Below, in pieces: positions 8,866-18,850 of a stretch of 64,000 bases of DNA. The DNA is from Agapetus fuscipes (Eukaryota; Arthropoda; Insecta; Trichoptera; Glossosomatidae). Positions within the stretch are counted from its first letter, which is position 1. Each line of letters opens with the position of its first letter. Made by a program: the position numbers and the translations under genes. The notes below the pieces were generated by a model. It ran no database searches. It saw only the letters and a list, made by a program, of their open reading frames with translations, and was not told where the DNA came from. The stretch lies in assembly GCA_951799405.1 (NCBI GenBank), contig OX637332.1, forward strand, positions 18,419,001 through 18,483,000. Direction: 5' to 3'.

Positions 8866-10215
8866 ATGGCAACTAAAGTGAACGTCAAGGACCTCAAAGT
8901 CACTGAGCTTAAAAATGAGCTTCTGGAGAGGGACCTGGATACCTCAGGAGGAAAGGCAGCCTTACAAGCACGCCTCATAGAGGCCTTGGAACAGTCAGGC
9001 GAAGACCCGGCATATTTTGTCATGGCGTCTGGAGGGGACCGCGCCTTGGACGAGCTAAATATCAGCATCAACAGTAACCTGACAGGACTGAAGACTGAGA
9101 TGGCTGACAACGCCAAGACCCTGGAGGAGAAGATGGCTGACAACGCCAAGACCCTGAAGGAGGACCTGACCGGGCTGGAGGAGAAGATGACTGGGCTGGA
9201 GGAGAAGATGACCACCAACCTGAAGGAAGTGGTGACCGACCTGAAGGTGGAAATGGCTGACAACGCCAGGAATCTGGAGGAAAAGGTGTCCCGAAATCTC
9301 ACAACCCTGAAAGGAGAAATGGAAGAGAAGATGACAGCCCTGAAGGGGGAAATGGAGACTCGTATATCAAGCCTGGAGGACCGTCTGCGTGCCGAGCTGG
9401 CTGACAAGTGCCAGATGGAGTCCACCAGAATATCCCCCAAAGACGGCCTTCACGACGAGACCGACCAGGGATGCTCAACTCCAACCAGGGTCACTAGAGG
9501 GGATGATGACCCTTCGCTGGCGAAGCACAACCTCCCGACCTTCGACGGGAAGACGTCGTGGGAGGAGTATTTGACCCTCTTTGAAACGGCTGCCATGATG
9601 GGAGCCTGGAGCCAGCAGAAGAAGGCTTCGGTTCTCAGCCTGTCGCTCCGAGGAGACGCTCTCAGGGTTCTGCAGGCCATACCCCTGGACAACCGTGGTG
9701 ACTTTGGGCAACTGAAGCAGCGCTTGGATATGCGCTATGGCCACAAGTGCCTGGAGCAGCTGTACAAGTCGCAGCTGAACACAAGGGTGCAGAAGCCCAA
9801 CGAGAGCCTCCAGGAGTTTGAAATGGACATCGCCCGCCTGGTACGAGACGCTTACCCGACAGCCTCCGACGACATCTGTGAGAGCTTGGCAGTGGACAAG
9901 TTCCTAAATGGATTGCGGGAATGGGAGACGCAACAAGCCGTAAAACTGGCCCATCCCAAGGCTTTGAACGAGGCGCTCAGCCAAGCTCTCGAGTTTGAGG
10001 CTGTCAAACAGTCCATCAGGGGCCACGCCAGGGTTCGTGCAGTCGAGGCAGAGGAGGTCAAGCTACCTACAACCGAGGAGCTAATTGAAAAAGTGCTGGA
10101 ACGTCTGAGACCTCGAAGACGAGACCCACGCTGCTGGAACTGCGGACAGCTGGGCCACCTTAGCACCAAGTGTCCCAAGCCTCAGAAACCCAGAAAACAG
10201 GCTGCGGAAAACTAG
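8866..10215 (+). CDS. gag: Gag with N-terminal SAP domain
   Basis: This 449-residue protein would form the retroelement capsid. Residues ~5-45 fit a SAP domain (VTELKNELLERDL, then SGGKAALQARL), a DNA-binding helix-extended-helix fold not standard in gag. Residues ~60-180 are a long coiled coil built from repeated units such as EMADNAKTLEEK and TGLEEKM. Residues ~215-385 have the character of a retrotransposon gag capsid (FDGKTSWEEYLTLFE, then LQEFEMDIARLV). A basic stretch then leads to one CCHC zinc knuckle, CWNCGQLGHLSTKC (C423, C426, H431, C436). The ATG at 8866 is the first in the frame after the leader. The end overlaps pol by 46 nt. Confidence 0.95.
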   Translation: MATKVNVKDLKVTELKNELLERDLDTSGGKAALQARLIEALEQSGEDPAYFVMASGGDRALDELNISINSNLTGLKTEMADNAKTLEEKMADNAKTLKEDLTGLEEKMTGLEEKMTTNLKEVVTDLKVEMADNARNLEEKVSRNLTTLKGEMEEKMTALKGEMETRISSLEDRLRAELADKCQMESTRISPKDGLHDETDQGCSTPTRVTRGDDDPSLAKHNLPTFDGKTSWEEYLTLFETAAMMGAWSQQKKASVLSLSLRGDALRVLQAIPLDNRGDFGQLKQRLDMRYGHKCLEQLYKSQLNTRVQKPNESLQEFEMDIARLVRDAYPTASDDICESLAVDKFLNGLREWETQQAVKLAHPKALNEALSQALEFEAVKQSIRGHARVRAVEAEEVKLPTTEELIEKVLERLRPRRRDPRCWNCGQLGHLSTKCPKPQKPRKQAAEN

Positions 10216-13200
10216 AAAGGGTTAATGGGAAGGGGCAACCGTTGACCCACGCTGGAGAGGCCCTGAAATCTGCTGCTACTGTCGCAACCGTGAGAGAAAA
10301 AGCCAGCAGCATTTTTATCAATGGCATAATAGATGGAGTAACTCGTGAACTACTGGTGGACACGGGAGCAACCAGGACAATTCTGAGACGCGACATAGTG
10401 GCACGAGGTAAGCAGATTGCACCAACAAAGTGGTCTCTGCACACCGCCACGGGAGAGTCAGCACAGGTGTATGGGGAGACGATTGCCACCTTCCAAATTG
10501 GCAGCACCACTTTTGATCATCGGACGTTGGTGGCCAACATTGAAGAAGACGTTATATTGGGAATGGACATACTGGACAGATTTGGGTGCAGTTTAAATTT
10601 AAAGAAAGGGTCCATTAAAATTGGAAATGAAGAAGTCATCCTGCAAAGACGGAAAGAACTGGCTGCACGTGTTATCCTAGCCAAGAATACCGAAGTGAAG
10701 GGGCGATCCGAGATGATAGTGAGTGCCCGCCTGGATTCCAGTAGTACACATGACCAAATCTGTATGATAGAACCGGAGAACATGGACAATGTTAACAAAG
10801 GAGTCATGGTGGCAAGAACAGTGATTCGCGCAAAGGAGACCATTCCTGTCAAGATCATGAATGTGAACAGCTACCCAGTTAAAATGAATGAAGGTTTTGT
10901 TTTGGGCAGATGTGAGAGGATAACTTCCATTGTGCAACAGATGACAAACATGTCATGCGAAGGAAACAAATTGTCAACACAATTGGAAGCCCTGGTCCAA
11001 GACGCTTCCCAAGGTCTAACCGAGGAAAACAAACGGAGAGTGAGGAGTTTGATCTGCCGCTACCAGAACATTTTCGAGGACTCTAATGGCCGTCTGGGAA
11101 GAACCAAGGTAGTGCGACATAGCATAGACACCGGAGAAGCGAGACCAATAAAACAGGCTCCAAGAAGACTACCCTTTGCAAAGCGGGAAGAAGTTGACAA
11201 GATCATCAAAGACATGAGCAAGGATGGCATCATAGAACCATCAAGTAGCCCTTGGACATCCCCGGTGGTACTGGTGAAAAAGAAGGATGGTACCACGAGA
11301 TTTTGTGTGGACTACAGACTGCTCAACGATGTTACGAAAAAGGATAGTTACCCTCTGCCAAGGATTGACGACACCTTGGACACATTGGCAGGATGCACCA
11401 TTTTTTCCACATTGGACCTGAAAAGTGGCTACTGGCAAGTTGAATTGGATGCCAAAGATAAGGAGAAAACTGCATTCTCGACTGGATCTGGACTTTGGCA
11501 GTTCACCGTGATGCCATTTGGCTTATGCAATGCCCCCGCCACGTTTGAAAGGCTGATGGAGAATGTGCTGCGAGGACTATCATGGGAAACCTGCCTGGTA
11601 TACTTGGATGACATAATCATCCTGGGAAAGGACTTCAACCATCAGTTGAGAAATCTGGAGCAAGTTTTCGGGCGACTACAAGACGCTGGACTGAAGCTCA
11701 ACCCGAAAAAGTGTAACCTGTTCAAGAAACAAGTAAATTACCTGGAACACATAGTTTCTCAACGTGGAGTTGAAGTTGACCCTGCCAAAATCAAGGCAGT
11801 AAGAGACTGGCCCGTGCTGAAGGACAAACATGAAACTAGGAGTTTCCTGGGGCTGTGCACTTATTACAGGAGGTTTGTGCCAAGATTTGCGGACATTGCA
11901 AAACCGCTCACCAAGCTTACGGAAGAAAACACTCGCTTCCATTGGAGTGATTCCTGCGCACAAGCATTTGAAGAGCTTAAGGGAAGATTAACAAGTGCCC
12001 CCATCTTGAGCTACCCACGAAAAGATGGAAAGTTCATCCTGGATACCGACGCTAGTAATGTGGGGATAGGAGGCGTCCTTTCCCAAATACAGGATGGGCA
12101 TGAGACTGTTCTGGGTTACTTCAGTAAAGTGCTTTCCAAGCCAGAACGAAATTATTGCGTGACCAGACGAGAGCTTCTTGCCGTGATAAAATCAGTGGAA
12201 CACTTCCGCAAATACTTGTACGGGAGAAAATTCACACTACGGACTGATCATGCTGCACTGGTTTGGCTTCTGAAATTCAAAAACCCAGAAGGGCAAGTGG
12301 CTAGATGGATTGAAAGGCTCCAGGAGTATGATTATGACTCCGAACATAGACCTGGCACGCTTCATCGAAATGCGGATGCATTATCCAGACGACCATGCGC
12401 CAGTGACTGCAAACATTGCAGCAAGATGGAGGACAAGGTAGCAATTGTCCAAAGGACGACCACCGAAGATGAGGACTGGCAAGATGAAAAATTGGCGCAA
12501 GACCAACTGAATGATCCGGACTTGAAGTATGTGATGGAATGGGCGCGAGAAGGAGAAAGGCCAACCTGGGAAAAACTCGCCCCCTTATCACCAACTGTCA
12601 AGGCTTATTGGGCTCAATGGGGATCCATAGTGATAGAAGGAGGGTTTCTGAAACGAAAGATCGAGAAGGAAGACGGCACACTTAGAAGAAAGCAAACCCT
12701 CGTTCCGAGGAGCCGAGTACCGGAAATCCTTGGACTGCTGCATGGAGGAACTTCTGGAGGACATCTAGGCGTTAAGAAGACGCTGGAGAAAGTGAAAGAG
12801 CGATTTTACTGGATCAACTGCAGCGAAGACGTCAAAGATTGGTGTCGAAAATGTGTAACCTGTGCAACGGCCAATAGACCGCAAAGGAAAAGGCGAGCAC
12901 CAATGCGTCAGTACAATGTTGGCAGCCCCTTTGAAAGAATTGCCATCGACATAGCTGGCCCATTTCCTACAACTGAGAAGGGTAACAAGTACATCATGGT
13001 GGTGATGGATTACTTCAGCAAGTGGGTGGAAGCTTACTCAATCCCTAACCAAGAGGCCGTAACCGTGACTGAAGTTCTAGTTACCGAATTTATCAGCAGG
13101 TTTGGCGTACCCCTGGAATTACATTCTGATCAGGGAAGGAACTTTGAAGCTGCTATCTTCCAGCAAATGTGTGAGCGGCTAGGGATCTACAAGACCAGGA

Positions 13201-14432
13201 CCACTGCGCTACATCCACAGTCTGATGGAATGGTGGAAAGGATGAACCGTACCGTGGGGAGGTACTTAGCCAAAGTAGTGTCCAGCCATCAGCGGGACTG
13301 GGACCGACATCTGCCTTTGTTCTTATTGGCTTACCGGTCGGCTGTTCAGGAAACGACGAAGAAGACTCCCAGCAGCATACTGTTTGGGCGAGAAATGCGA
13401 CTTCCTTGTGATCTCAAATTTGGCTGCAAACCAGGTGAAGACCTAGCCGGAGAAGACTATGTGACAGACCTTCGCAGAAGGCTGGATGACATCCATGATC
13501 AGGTCCGCATGAACATCGGGGAAGCCAGCGATCAAATGAAGGAGCGCTATGACACCAGAGCTGAGAGCATGGGGTACAAAGCTGGTGACTGGGTGTGGCT
13601 TTTTGACCCCAAGAGGCGCCAAGGATACTGTCCGAAACTTCAGCGTTCCTGGGACGGGCCGTACGAGATCTTGGAGCGCATCAACGATGTGGTCTACCGC
13701 ATAAAAAAGAGACCAAACGGAAAACCAAGGGTCGTGCACTACAATCGCCTCTCACCATACCTAGGCGATAATGATGACCAACCAGCCCAAAAAGTACGAC
13801 AGTGCGTCGCATCCGAAAGATCACCAGCCTTTGAGACGTTTTGGGAGAACGCGAAGGCAGGGCAGAAGTTTCGCCATGGAGTGACCACAGAAGTCCACAA
13901 GGACTTATTTGAGGTCACTAGGGACCACACACTGGCATGCAGTGTACCGGAAGATCTAGATATGTCTAGAGGAATTGCACGGGTCTTCCGATACAAATTC
14001 GGAGAACCGCAACCCTCGAGCAGCCCGCAAGGAAGAGCTCTGAGACTACCGAAGGGGCGTCAACAAGCATACTGCCTGGTTGTCCCGGATTCCAGCAACC
14101 TGGAAGAGGACTACAAGGCATTGTGGGACGGCCTTGTTGAGCTGCGTGATTACATGTTGGAGGATCAGCAGGCGCGTCTGGCAATACCGAAGATGGGTGG
14201 CGGCCGCGCTAATCGAGACTGGCGGATAATCCGGAGTATGATTGAAGCAGTGTTCTCGGGAGTCGGCATCAGCGTCAAGGTGTGCTGCGAGCAAGCGCAG
14301 CCGAGAGCCAGTGGGGAGAAATCCGTGGACTGCCACTTCTTCCTGACCACAGGGTGTCGACGTGGATCAGCATGCCCCTACCTACACAGAGTCAAGACTG
14401 TTCCGGGACGAAACAGTCTAGGTGGGGGGTAG
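10170..14432 (+). CDS. pol: Pol polyprotein (PR-RT-RNaseH-IN) with C-terminal CCCH zinc finger
   Basis: The frame is -1 relative to gag and probably expressed by frameshifting in the 10170-10215 overlap, so the ATG may not be used. Visible domains: aspartic protease with LLVDTGAT (D64-T-G); RT with FCVDYRLLN, LDLKSGYWQ, MPFGLCNAP and YLDD (478-481); RNase H with DTDAS (625), RRELLA, RTDHAAL and NADALSRRP; integrase with the HHCC zinc region from H858; and the triad D927, D987, E1023 (D-D-35-E). A GPY/F-like module, WDGPYEIL, sits at 1161. About 200 extra residues follow, ending in C1388-X7-C1396-X5-C1402-X3-H1406, a classic CCCH finger. No stop or frameshift interrupts it. The stop codon abuts the 3' LTR. 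Confidence 0.96.
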   Translation: MSQASETQKTGCGKLERVNGKGQPLTHAGEALKSAATVATVREKASSIFINGIIDGVTRELLVDTGATRTILRRDIVARGKQIAPTKWSLHTATGESAQVYGETIATFQIGSTTFDHRTLVANIEEDVILGMDILDRFGCSLNLKKGSIKIGNEEVILQRRKELAARVILAKNTEVKGRSEMIVSARLDSSSTHDQICMIEPENMDNVNKGVMVARTVIRAKETIPVKIMNVNSYPVKMNEGFVLGRCERITSIVQQMTNMSCEGNKLSTQLEALVQDASQGLTEENKRRVRSLICRYQNIFEDSNGRLGRTKVVRHSIDTGEARPIKQAPRRLPFAKREEVDKIIKDMSKDGIIEPSSSPWTSPVVLVKKKDGTTRFCVDYRLLNDVTKKDSYPLPRIDDTLDTLAGCTIFSTLDLKSGYWQVELDAKDKEKTAFSTGSGLWQFTVMPFGLCNAPATFERLMENVLRGLSWETCLVYLDDIIILGKDFNHQLRNLEQVFGRLQDAGLKLNPKKCNLFKKQVNYLEHIVSQRGVEVDPAKIKAVRDWPVLKDKHETRSFLGLCTYYRRFVPRFADIAKPLTKLTEENTRFHWSDSCAQAFEELKGRLTSAPILSYPRKDGKFILDTDASNVGIGGVLSQIQDGHETVLGYFSKVLSKPERNYCVTRRELLAVIKSVEHFRKYLYGRKFTLRTDHAALVWLLKFKNPEGQVARWIERLQEYDYDSEHRPGTLHRNADALSRRPCASDCKHCSKMEDKVAIVQRTTTEDEDWQDEKLAQDQLNDPDLKYVMEWAREGERPTWEKLAPLSPTVKAYWAQWGSIVIEGGFLKRKIEKEDGTLRRKQTLVPRSRVPEILGLLHGGTSGGHLGVKKTLEKVKERFYWINCSEDVKDWCRKCVTCATANRPQRKRRAPMRQYNVGSPFERIAIDIAGPFPTTEKGNKYIMVVMDYFSKWVEAYSIPNQEAVTVTEVLVTEFISRFGVPLELHSDQGRNFEAAIFQQMCERLGIYKTRTTALHPQSDGMVERMNRTVGRYLAKVVSSHQRDWDRHLPLFLLAYRSAVQETTKKTPSSILFGREMRLPCDLKFGCKPGEDLAGEDYVTDLRRRLDDIHDQVRMNIGEASDQMKERYDTRAESMGYKAGDWVWLFDPKRRQGYCPKLQRSWDGPYEILERINDVVYRIKKRPNGKPRVVHYNRLSPYLGDNDDQPAQKVRQCVASERSPAFETFWENAKAGQKFRHGVTTEVHKDLFEVTRDHTLACSVPEDLDMSRGIARVFRYKFGEPQPSSSPQGRALRLPKGRQQAYCLVVPDSSNLEEDYKALWDGLVELRDYMLEDQQARLAIPKMGGGRANRDWRIIRSMIEAVFSGVGISVKVCCEQAQPRASGEKSVDCHFFLTTGCRRGSACPYLHRVKTVPGRNSLGGG
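14421..14432 (+). other. Polypurine tract
   Basis: ggtggggggtag lies immediately before the 3' LTR and also encodes the last pol codons, a very compact end. Confidence 0.75.
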
Positions 14433-14904
14433 TGTTATGTAAATATAAATATTGAAATAAGTATGGATAGTTATAGTTATAAGAATCCTCAAAAGTATTG
14501 GTAGGTAAGATCGATAATTATGTATAAGTGTAGAATTCTCTAGGCTAAGTAGGTATTTGTTATAATTATAGGAATACTGTATTGCATTGGTAGGTAGGAT
14601 TTTGGTTGTGTCTAGGTAGTACGTGAAGCGTCGAGAAGTAATAATTACTCTGGAACCGTCTGGCGACTTTAGTTCTGGATCATACTGCTCTGAAGAGTAT
14701 AAAGGTGCGAATGGCCTGCAGAGCGGGCCAGTATCATAGAGACTTACAAACACATCGAAGTCATCTGATCAGTGAACCAAAACCAAGTGGAATAATCGAG
14801 AAAGTAGTGTGAAAATAAATTTTGTAACTGTGTAAAATAAATAACTATTGAAGAAGACCTGTGTATTTTTAATTTGAAGACAATTGAACCCTAATTTCGT
14901 AACA
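14433..14904 (+). repeat. 3' LTR
   Basis: Same length and, by eye, the same sequence as the 5' LTR. It is followed by the GTAT target duplication. Confidence 0.97.
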
Positions 14905-14908
14905 GTAT

Positions 14909-15355
14909 AATGTTGTTAACCCTTGCTTCACCCACTTGTAAAGATTTTATTTGAAAAAGTTTAGAATTTTGATGTGAATGGCCTAGAAAAGTATGGGAGG
15001 TAGATTTTTTTTGTTTGAATTTCTGATTTTGACGTCTCGAGAAAAATAAATCAACATTAAAAACGATTCCTATTAATATGTATTTAGAGTTGGAATATTT
15101 AATTTACAATAGGGCTCACATACAAAATTGTTTGGTCTGTTTTTCTTTTTAATTATTTTGAGAATTTCGTTATCGGAATTTAATTTAGAATTAAACACAG
15201 AAGGTAGAATATATATCAAAAAATATTTTAATAACAAAATGGACGAATAAGAATTTAAATGAAATCAAGTAATAAGACATTTCTTTTTTTTTACTTTTTT
15301 TGTATAGATTTATTTTTAAGGTTTTGTTGTTTTCTTATACTTAAATGTTATTTTT
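14909..15355. other. AT-rich stretch without recognised gene
   Basis: T-rich, A-rich DNA with no exon or recognised repeat. Confidence 0.4.
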
Positions 15356-15359
15356 ACTT

Positions 15360-15617
15360 GTATTCCTTGACTTATAGGTTGGTATGAGGCTGACCACCCA
15401 TACTGTAAAAAATGGTTCACTTTGCCAATGTCACCCCTGTTTCAGGGAATGTCGGCAAGAGTTGCAGGGCTTATGTTCATTTGAGGTTTGGATTTTATTT
15501 GTAAGTACACAATCAGCATTTGTAAGCGCGAACTACACGTGTTTGTTTGTGGGCATACATCTGAGAGCTTTGAATGAATATATCCTTGCAACTTAGATTA
15601 TAGATTATAGATTATAG
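15360..15617 (+). repeat. LINE-tail repeat copy
   Basis: Close relative of the LINE 3' UTR at 5560-5833 (ggttggtatgaggctgacca, tgtttcagggaatgtcggca). It ends in three attatag tandem units. No RT sequence precedes it. Confidence 0.8.
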
Positions 15618-15865
15618 AAGTAATAATTTCGTGGACGATTTTTTTAACTTCTATTTTTATGACAACAGAAAATATTATTTTGAGATGCTTGTACAATGTA
15701 CCTACATACTTTTGTATGAAATAATAATATGATAAAAAAAAAAAAAAACTCCTTTTGGGTCTTAGTTTTGGGAGTTACAATTTTCGTTTTCATAATGTGG
15801 AATACATGATGATTGTCATTTTTTAATTTTTGATTTTCAACTTTTGTTTTTAATTTTTGATTCAT

Positions 15866-16125
15866 TGGTTCGAATCCCGTAGAAGCACAAAAAATACATC
15901 ATTTGAATATTTAAATATGCTCTTCACTGGATTGAAAAAATCATAATATACCTTTACCAATGACCAGTTACCGAAAGTCCATATAGCCTTAGAGCGACTG
16001 GGCCTTGCTTGAGAATTGGCGCTTTCTATAGCGACGCCCAACTTGCAGAGGCCTCTTGGGGTGGGATTCACACAATAACAAAGCTCACCAAATAAAGCAT
16101 CGTAGCAATTATCATTATTATTACT
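15866..16125 (+). mobile_element. SINE-A, 5'-truncated copy
   Basis: It starts at the B box (ggttcgaatccc) and runs through the shared body (gggccttgcttgagaattgg) to an attatcattattatta tail. Confidence 0.7.
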
Positions 16126-18450
16126 TATACAAATAATAATTCTTTAATGAAAAAAATATGGGCATCTAAATAAAATAATCAATAAATCAACTCTATATCT
16201 ACTGATACACTATACATTCAGAAAAAAATCTAGTACCTATGTATACACATTTACTCTAGTTCTCTCCTTACCCATCCTGCCAGAATATCGCTGCCTTAGT
16301 TCTTGTTTACCGTATACGACATTGAGAAAATTATACATGAGCATTGTTTGCATGTGTACTGGACCAATGTGTTTTATAAAAACAAGAAATTTATTTAAAA
16401 AATATTTAAAAGATCTCTCACATTATCGAGTTTTACGGTTTTTCTTAGCTCAGATTGTGTAGAGTTTGATTCATAAGACAACTGCATGAAAAAGTCATAT
16501 TTGACAAGACTGGCGTATACGGTAAACAAGAACTGGGGGAGCGATATGTCAAAAGGACCTACCTCTTACAAATGTTTTTTTTTAAGTGGCGGAAAACCTT
16601 TCCGTGAAGTTTTGGTAAGACAAACAATTATCCTTTGCGTGGAGCTATGGTAAAACAAACAATTATCCTAAAATTAAAACTATAAGTAAAAGCTCCTCTC
16701 ACTCTCTTCACAGCTGGATGAAGTTGGTGATAAATCCTGTTTCAAAATTAATCTGTGGGTTGTACGATGGGATTATCCTTTTTAACTGGTACAAAGCTTA
16801 AAAAATATTATCTATGTATTAGAGTATTAGAAATATAGAAAAAAATACTTTGAGCGGATCCTTGTAAACATTTTTTTACAGTAGGTATCTAGTCTAAAAA
16901 GGAAACCACAAGACTATAATAATTGTTACTAGAGAGATAAATACTGATTTAACGTAAGTAGAGTAGATTCATATTATTCCAGTCTCCTTTTGAAAAATAG
17001 TGATAAAAAATACAATCCATACTGATTTTAAAAATATTGATTTTTATTTTCATGCGGCAAGAGTGGCTGTTATTAGTGTGACGTCGCAAAGAACTATGGA
17101 CCCTTGAGTAAATAATAAATAAATTTCATTTATAACTCCGACGGAACCAGCTGAAAATTTAAAAGAAAAGAAAAAAAAACGGAATTCTTCGTAAAGCCGT
17201 AGTGGGAGATGGCGCAAAATGAAATAAGGGACATTAAAATTGATGAAGCGGAAAATAAGTGGCATCAAATTAATGTAGCTTGGTATGGCTTTTGCTTACG
17301 GATTAGCTGCTATGTAATTTGAAAACATTCCTTTAAATGAATGATGCTTCTTTCACCTAAAGGCATCGCCTCGGAAAAATAAATTATTCCTAGCACGCAA
17401 AAAACGACATAAAGCAATTAAGAAAATTCTGACGACAGCGTGCCTGTGTACACATTATACCCAATAATATAACCAACTAGGTAATATAATGAGAAGCTTA
17501 CACAAACTATTTTTTACATTAAAACTAATTATGCCTTTAAAAAGTTTTTGAATAATTTAAAATATAATGTTACGTTTTCTGCTGGGTTCTCTTTTTAATA
17601 AAATGCAATAATTTATTGCTACAGAATTTATTTCACAACTTGACAATCACTGTTGTTGTTTATTGTTATTTCACAGCAAATTACTCTCTGCGACTGTACA
17701 GCCCGTACCATTTTAAACTCTTTTATAGGGTACCAGATGGGCCTTTCTTGCATTCTCTAGAGTCTAGACCATTCTACCACCAGAATGTTATTTACACACA
17801 CAATTACTACCACTTTCAGACGGTTCTATCTCACGTGTATAGGTGTGCGTAGTCACTTTGATTTCATAGTCCGTCATACGATGTATGCGTGTATAAACGC
17901 ACGTATCTTTTCTATTTCAAGTTCGTGACAATAACTTAAAACTTAAATTCTCATAACGAGCAACAGACTTTATTGATTTTCATTTACTGTTACTATGTCA
18001 TCATTCCATGTAAGGTGGGCAAAGCCTCTGAGGGTTGTTTCAAAGGCTTATAAATAACTTAAAGTCCACAAATTATGTATGATACACACAAACAGCCACA
18101 TAAAGTTCTGCGCTCACAAGTATATCAGGACACCAATTACGTTCTTAACTTCAATTCAAATTATTTGTTCATGTTTTGATCATTATAAAAGTACCATGAA
18201 TTGACATTATCTCAGTATTGTACCTTAAAATGATTGTGGATTGAACATTTTACTTTATTGTTGATAAGTCAAGCTAACGTAAATAAATCATCAAAGGTCC
18301 AGAAAAAATATCAGATTTTATTAATGTTGAAAATACAGTGCGTAAGATTTTGTCTATGAATAAGGTTCTTTCCGTGTGAATTATTTTTTTGAAACTACAC
18401 AAAGATGTAGTTTAGCGGTATGAGGAATTTTGTATAAAGAATATTGGATA
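16126..18450. other. AT-rich stretch without recognised gene
   Basis: Short open frames (for example 17050-17268 and 17616-17852) have no recognisable domain or splice context. I see no repeat relative here. Confidence 0.4.
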
Positions 18451-18455
18451 AGTAC

Positions 18456-18846
18456 GGTTATGATTTTTAGATTCTCCTAGTCTCCAAATTAAAAACTGGT
18501 CTTCTTTTAGGATATTTGTTTTACAGCTAAATTTATTTTTACACCCATACATTTATTTAGCAATTTATTTCACAGATAGTTTGTGTTCACTTATGCTGTT
18601 AGTCTTCACAGATATAAGGTCACAGAGAACTCTCCTCCTGCAAGCTGTTTGCGCTTTATATACCCCTGCGTAGAAGCTTCTAGAGGTGAATTTTGACAGA
18701 AGCTTCTCGAAGCACATGACAATCTAGTGACTCCTTTATGTACTCAACAATCATTAATCCTACCCACCAATATTATGTAGAATTCGTATCAGCTATAACT
18801 AATACCTATACCTATCTAAATATTTATATTGCATATTTACATACCA
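18456..18846 (-). mobile_element. Solo LTR, diverged relative of the resident gypsy family
   Basis: On the minus strand it starts TGGTATGTAAATAT, like the TGTTATGTAAATAT of the intact element. It ends with an aagaagacc, tttttaattt, ataacc series parallel to that LTR's end. The tetramer GTAC flanks it at 18452-18455 and 18847-18850. It carries a TATA box and polyadenylation-like AATAAA, and no internal region remains. Confidence 0.72.
18640..18735 (-). promoter_or_regulatory. Heat-shock-element-like promoter inside the solo LTR
   Basis: Read on the minus strand: TTCGAGAAGCTTC, a three-unit inverted nTTCn/nGAAn array. A second GAAGCTTC follows, then a TATATAAAG box about 15 bases further on. 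Heat-shock factor binds such arrays. No ORF follows, so this would be the LTR's own promoter. Confidence 0.5.
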
Positions 18847-18850
18847 GTAC

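Larger units (their letters stand above)
7726..14904 (+). mobile_element. Complete Ty3/gypsy LTR retrotransposon (7,179 bp)
   Basis: It has two LTRs (7726-8197 and 14433-14904), a primer-binding site, gag, pol in the -1 frame and a purine tract. It is flanked by a GTAT duplication at 7722-7725 and 14905-14908. The LTRs are both 472 bp and I see no difference on reading, and both ORFs are uninterrupted, so the insertion is very recent. Domain order PR-RT-RNaseH-IN is that of Ty3/gypsy, and no envelope ORF is present. Solo LTRs related to it lie at 20783-21257 and, more diverged, at 18456-18846. Confidence 0.97.

Noticed and set aside
8730..9440. 236-codon minus frame opposite gag
   Set aside because: It is the antisense of the repetitive coiled-coil region of gag; serine/arginine-rich composition is a mirror artefact.
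10517..14350. Many 60-116 codon minus frames under pol
   Set aside because: They are antisense shadows of an intact pol with full domain content.
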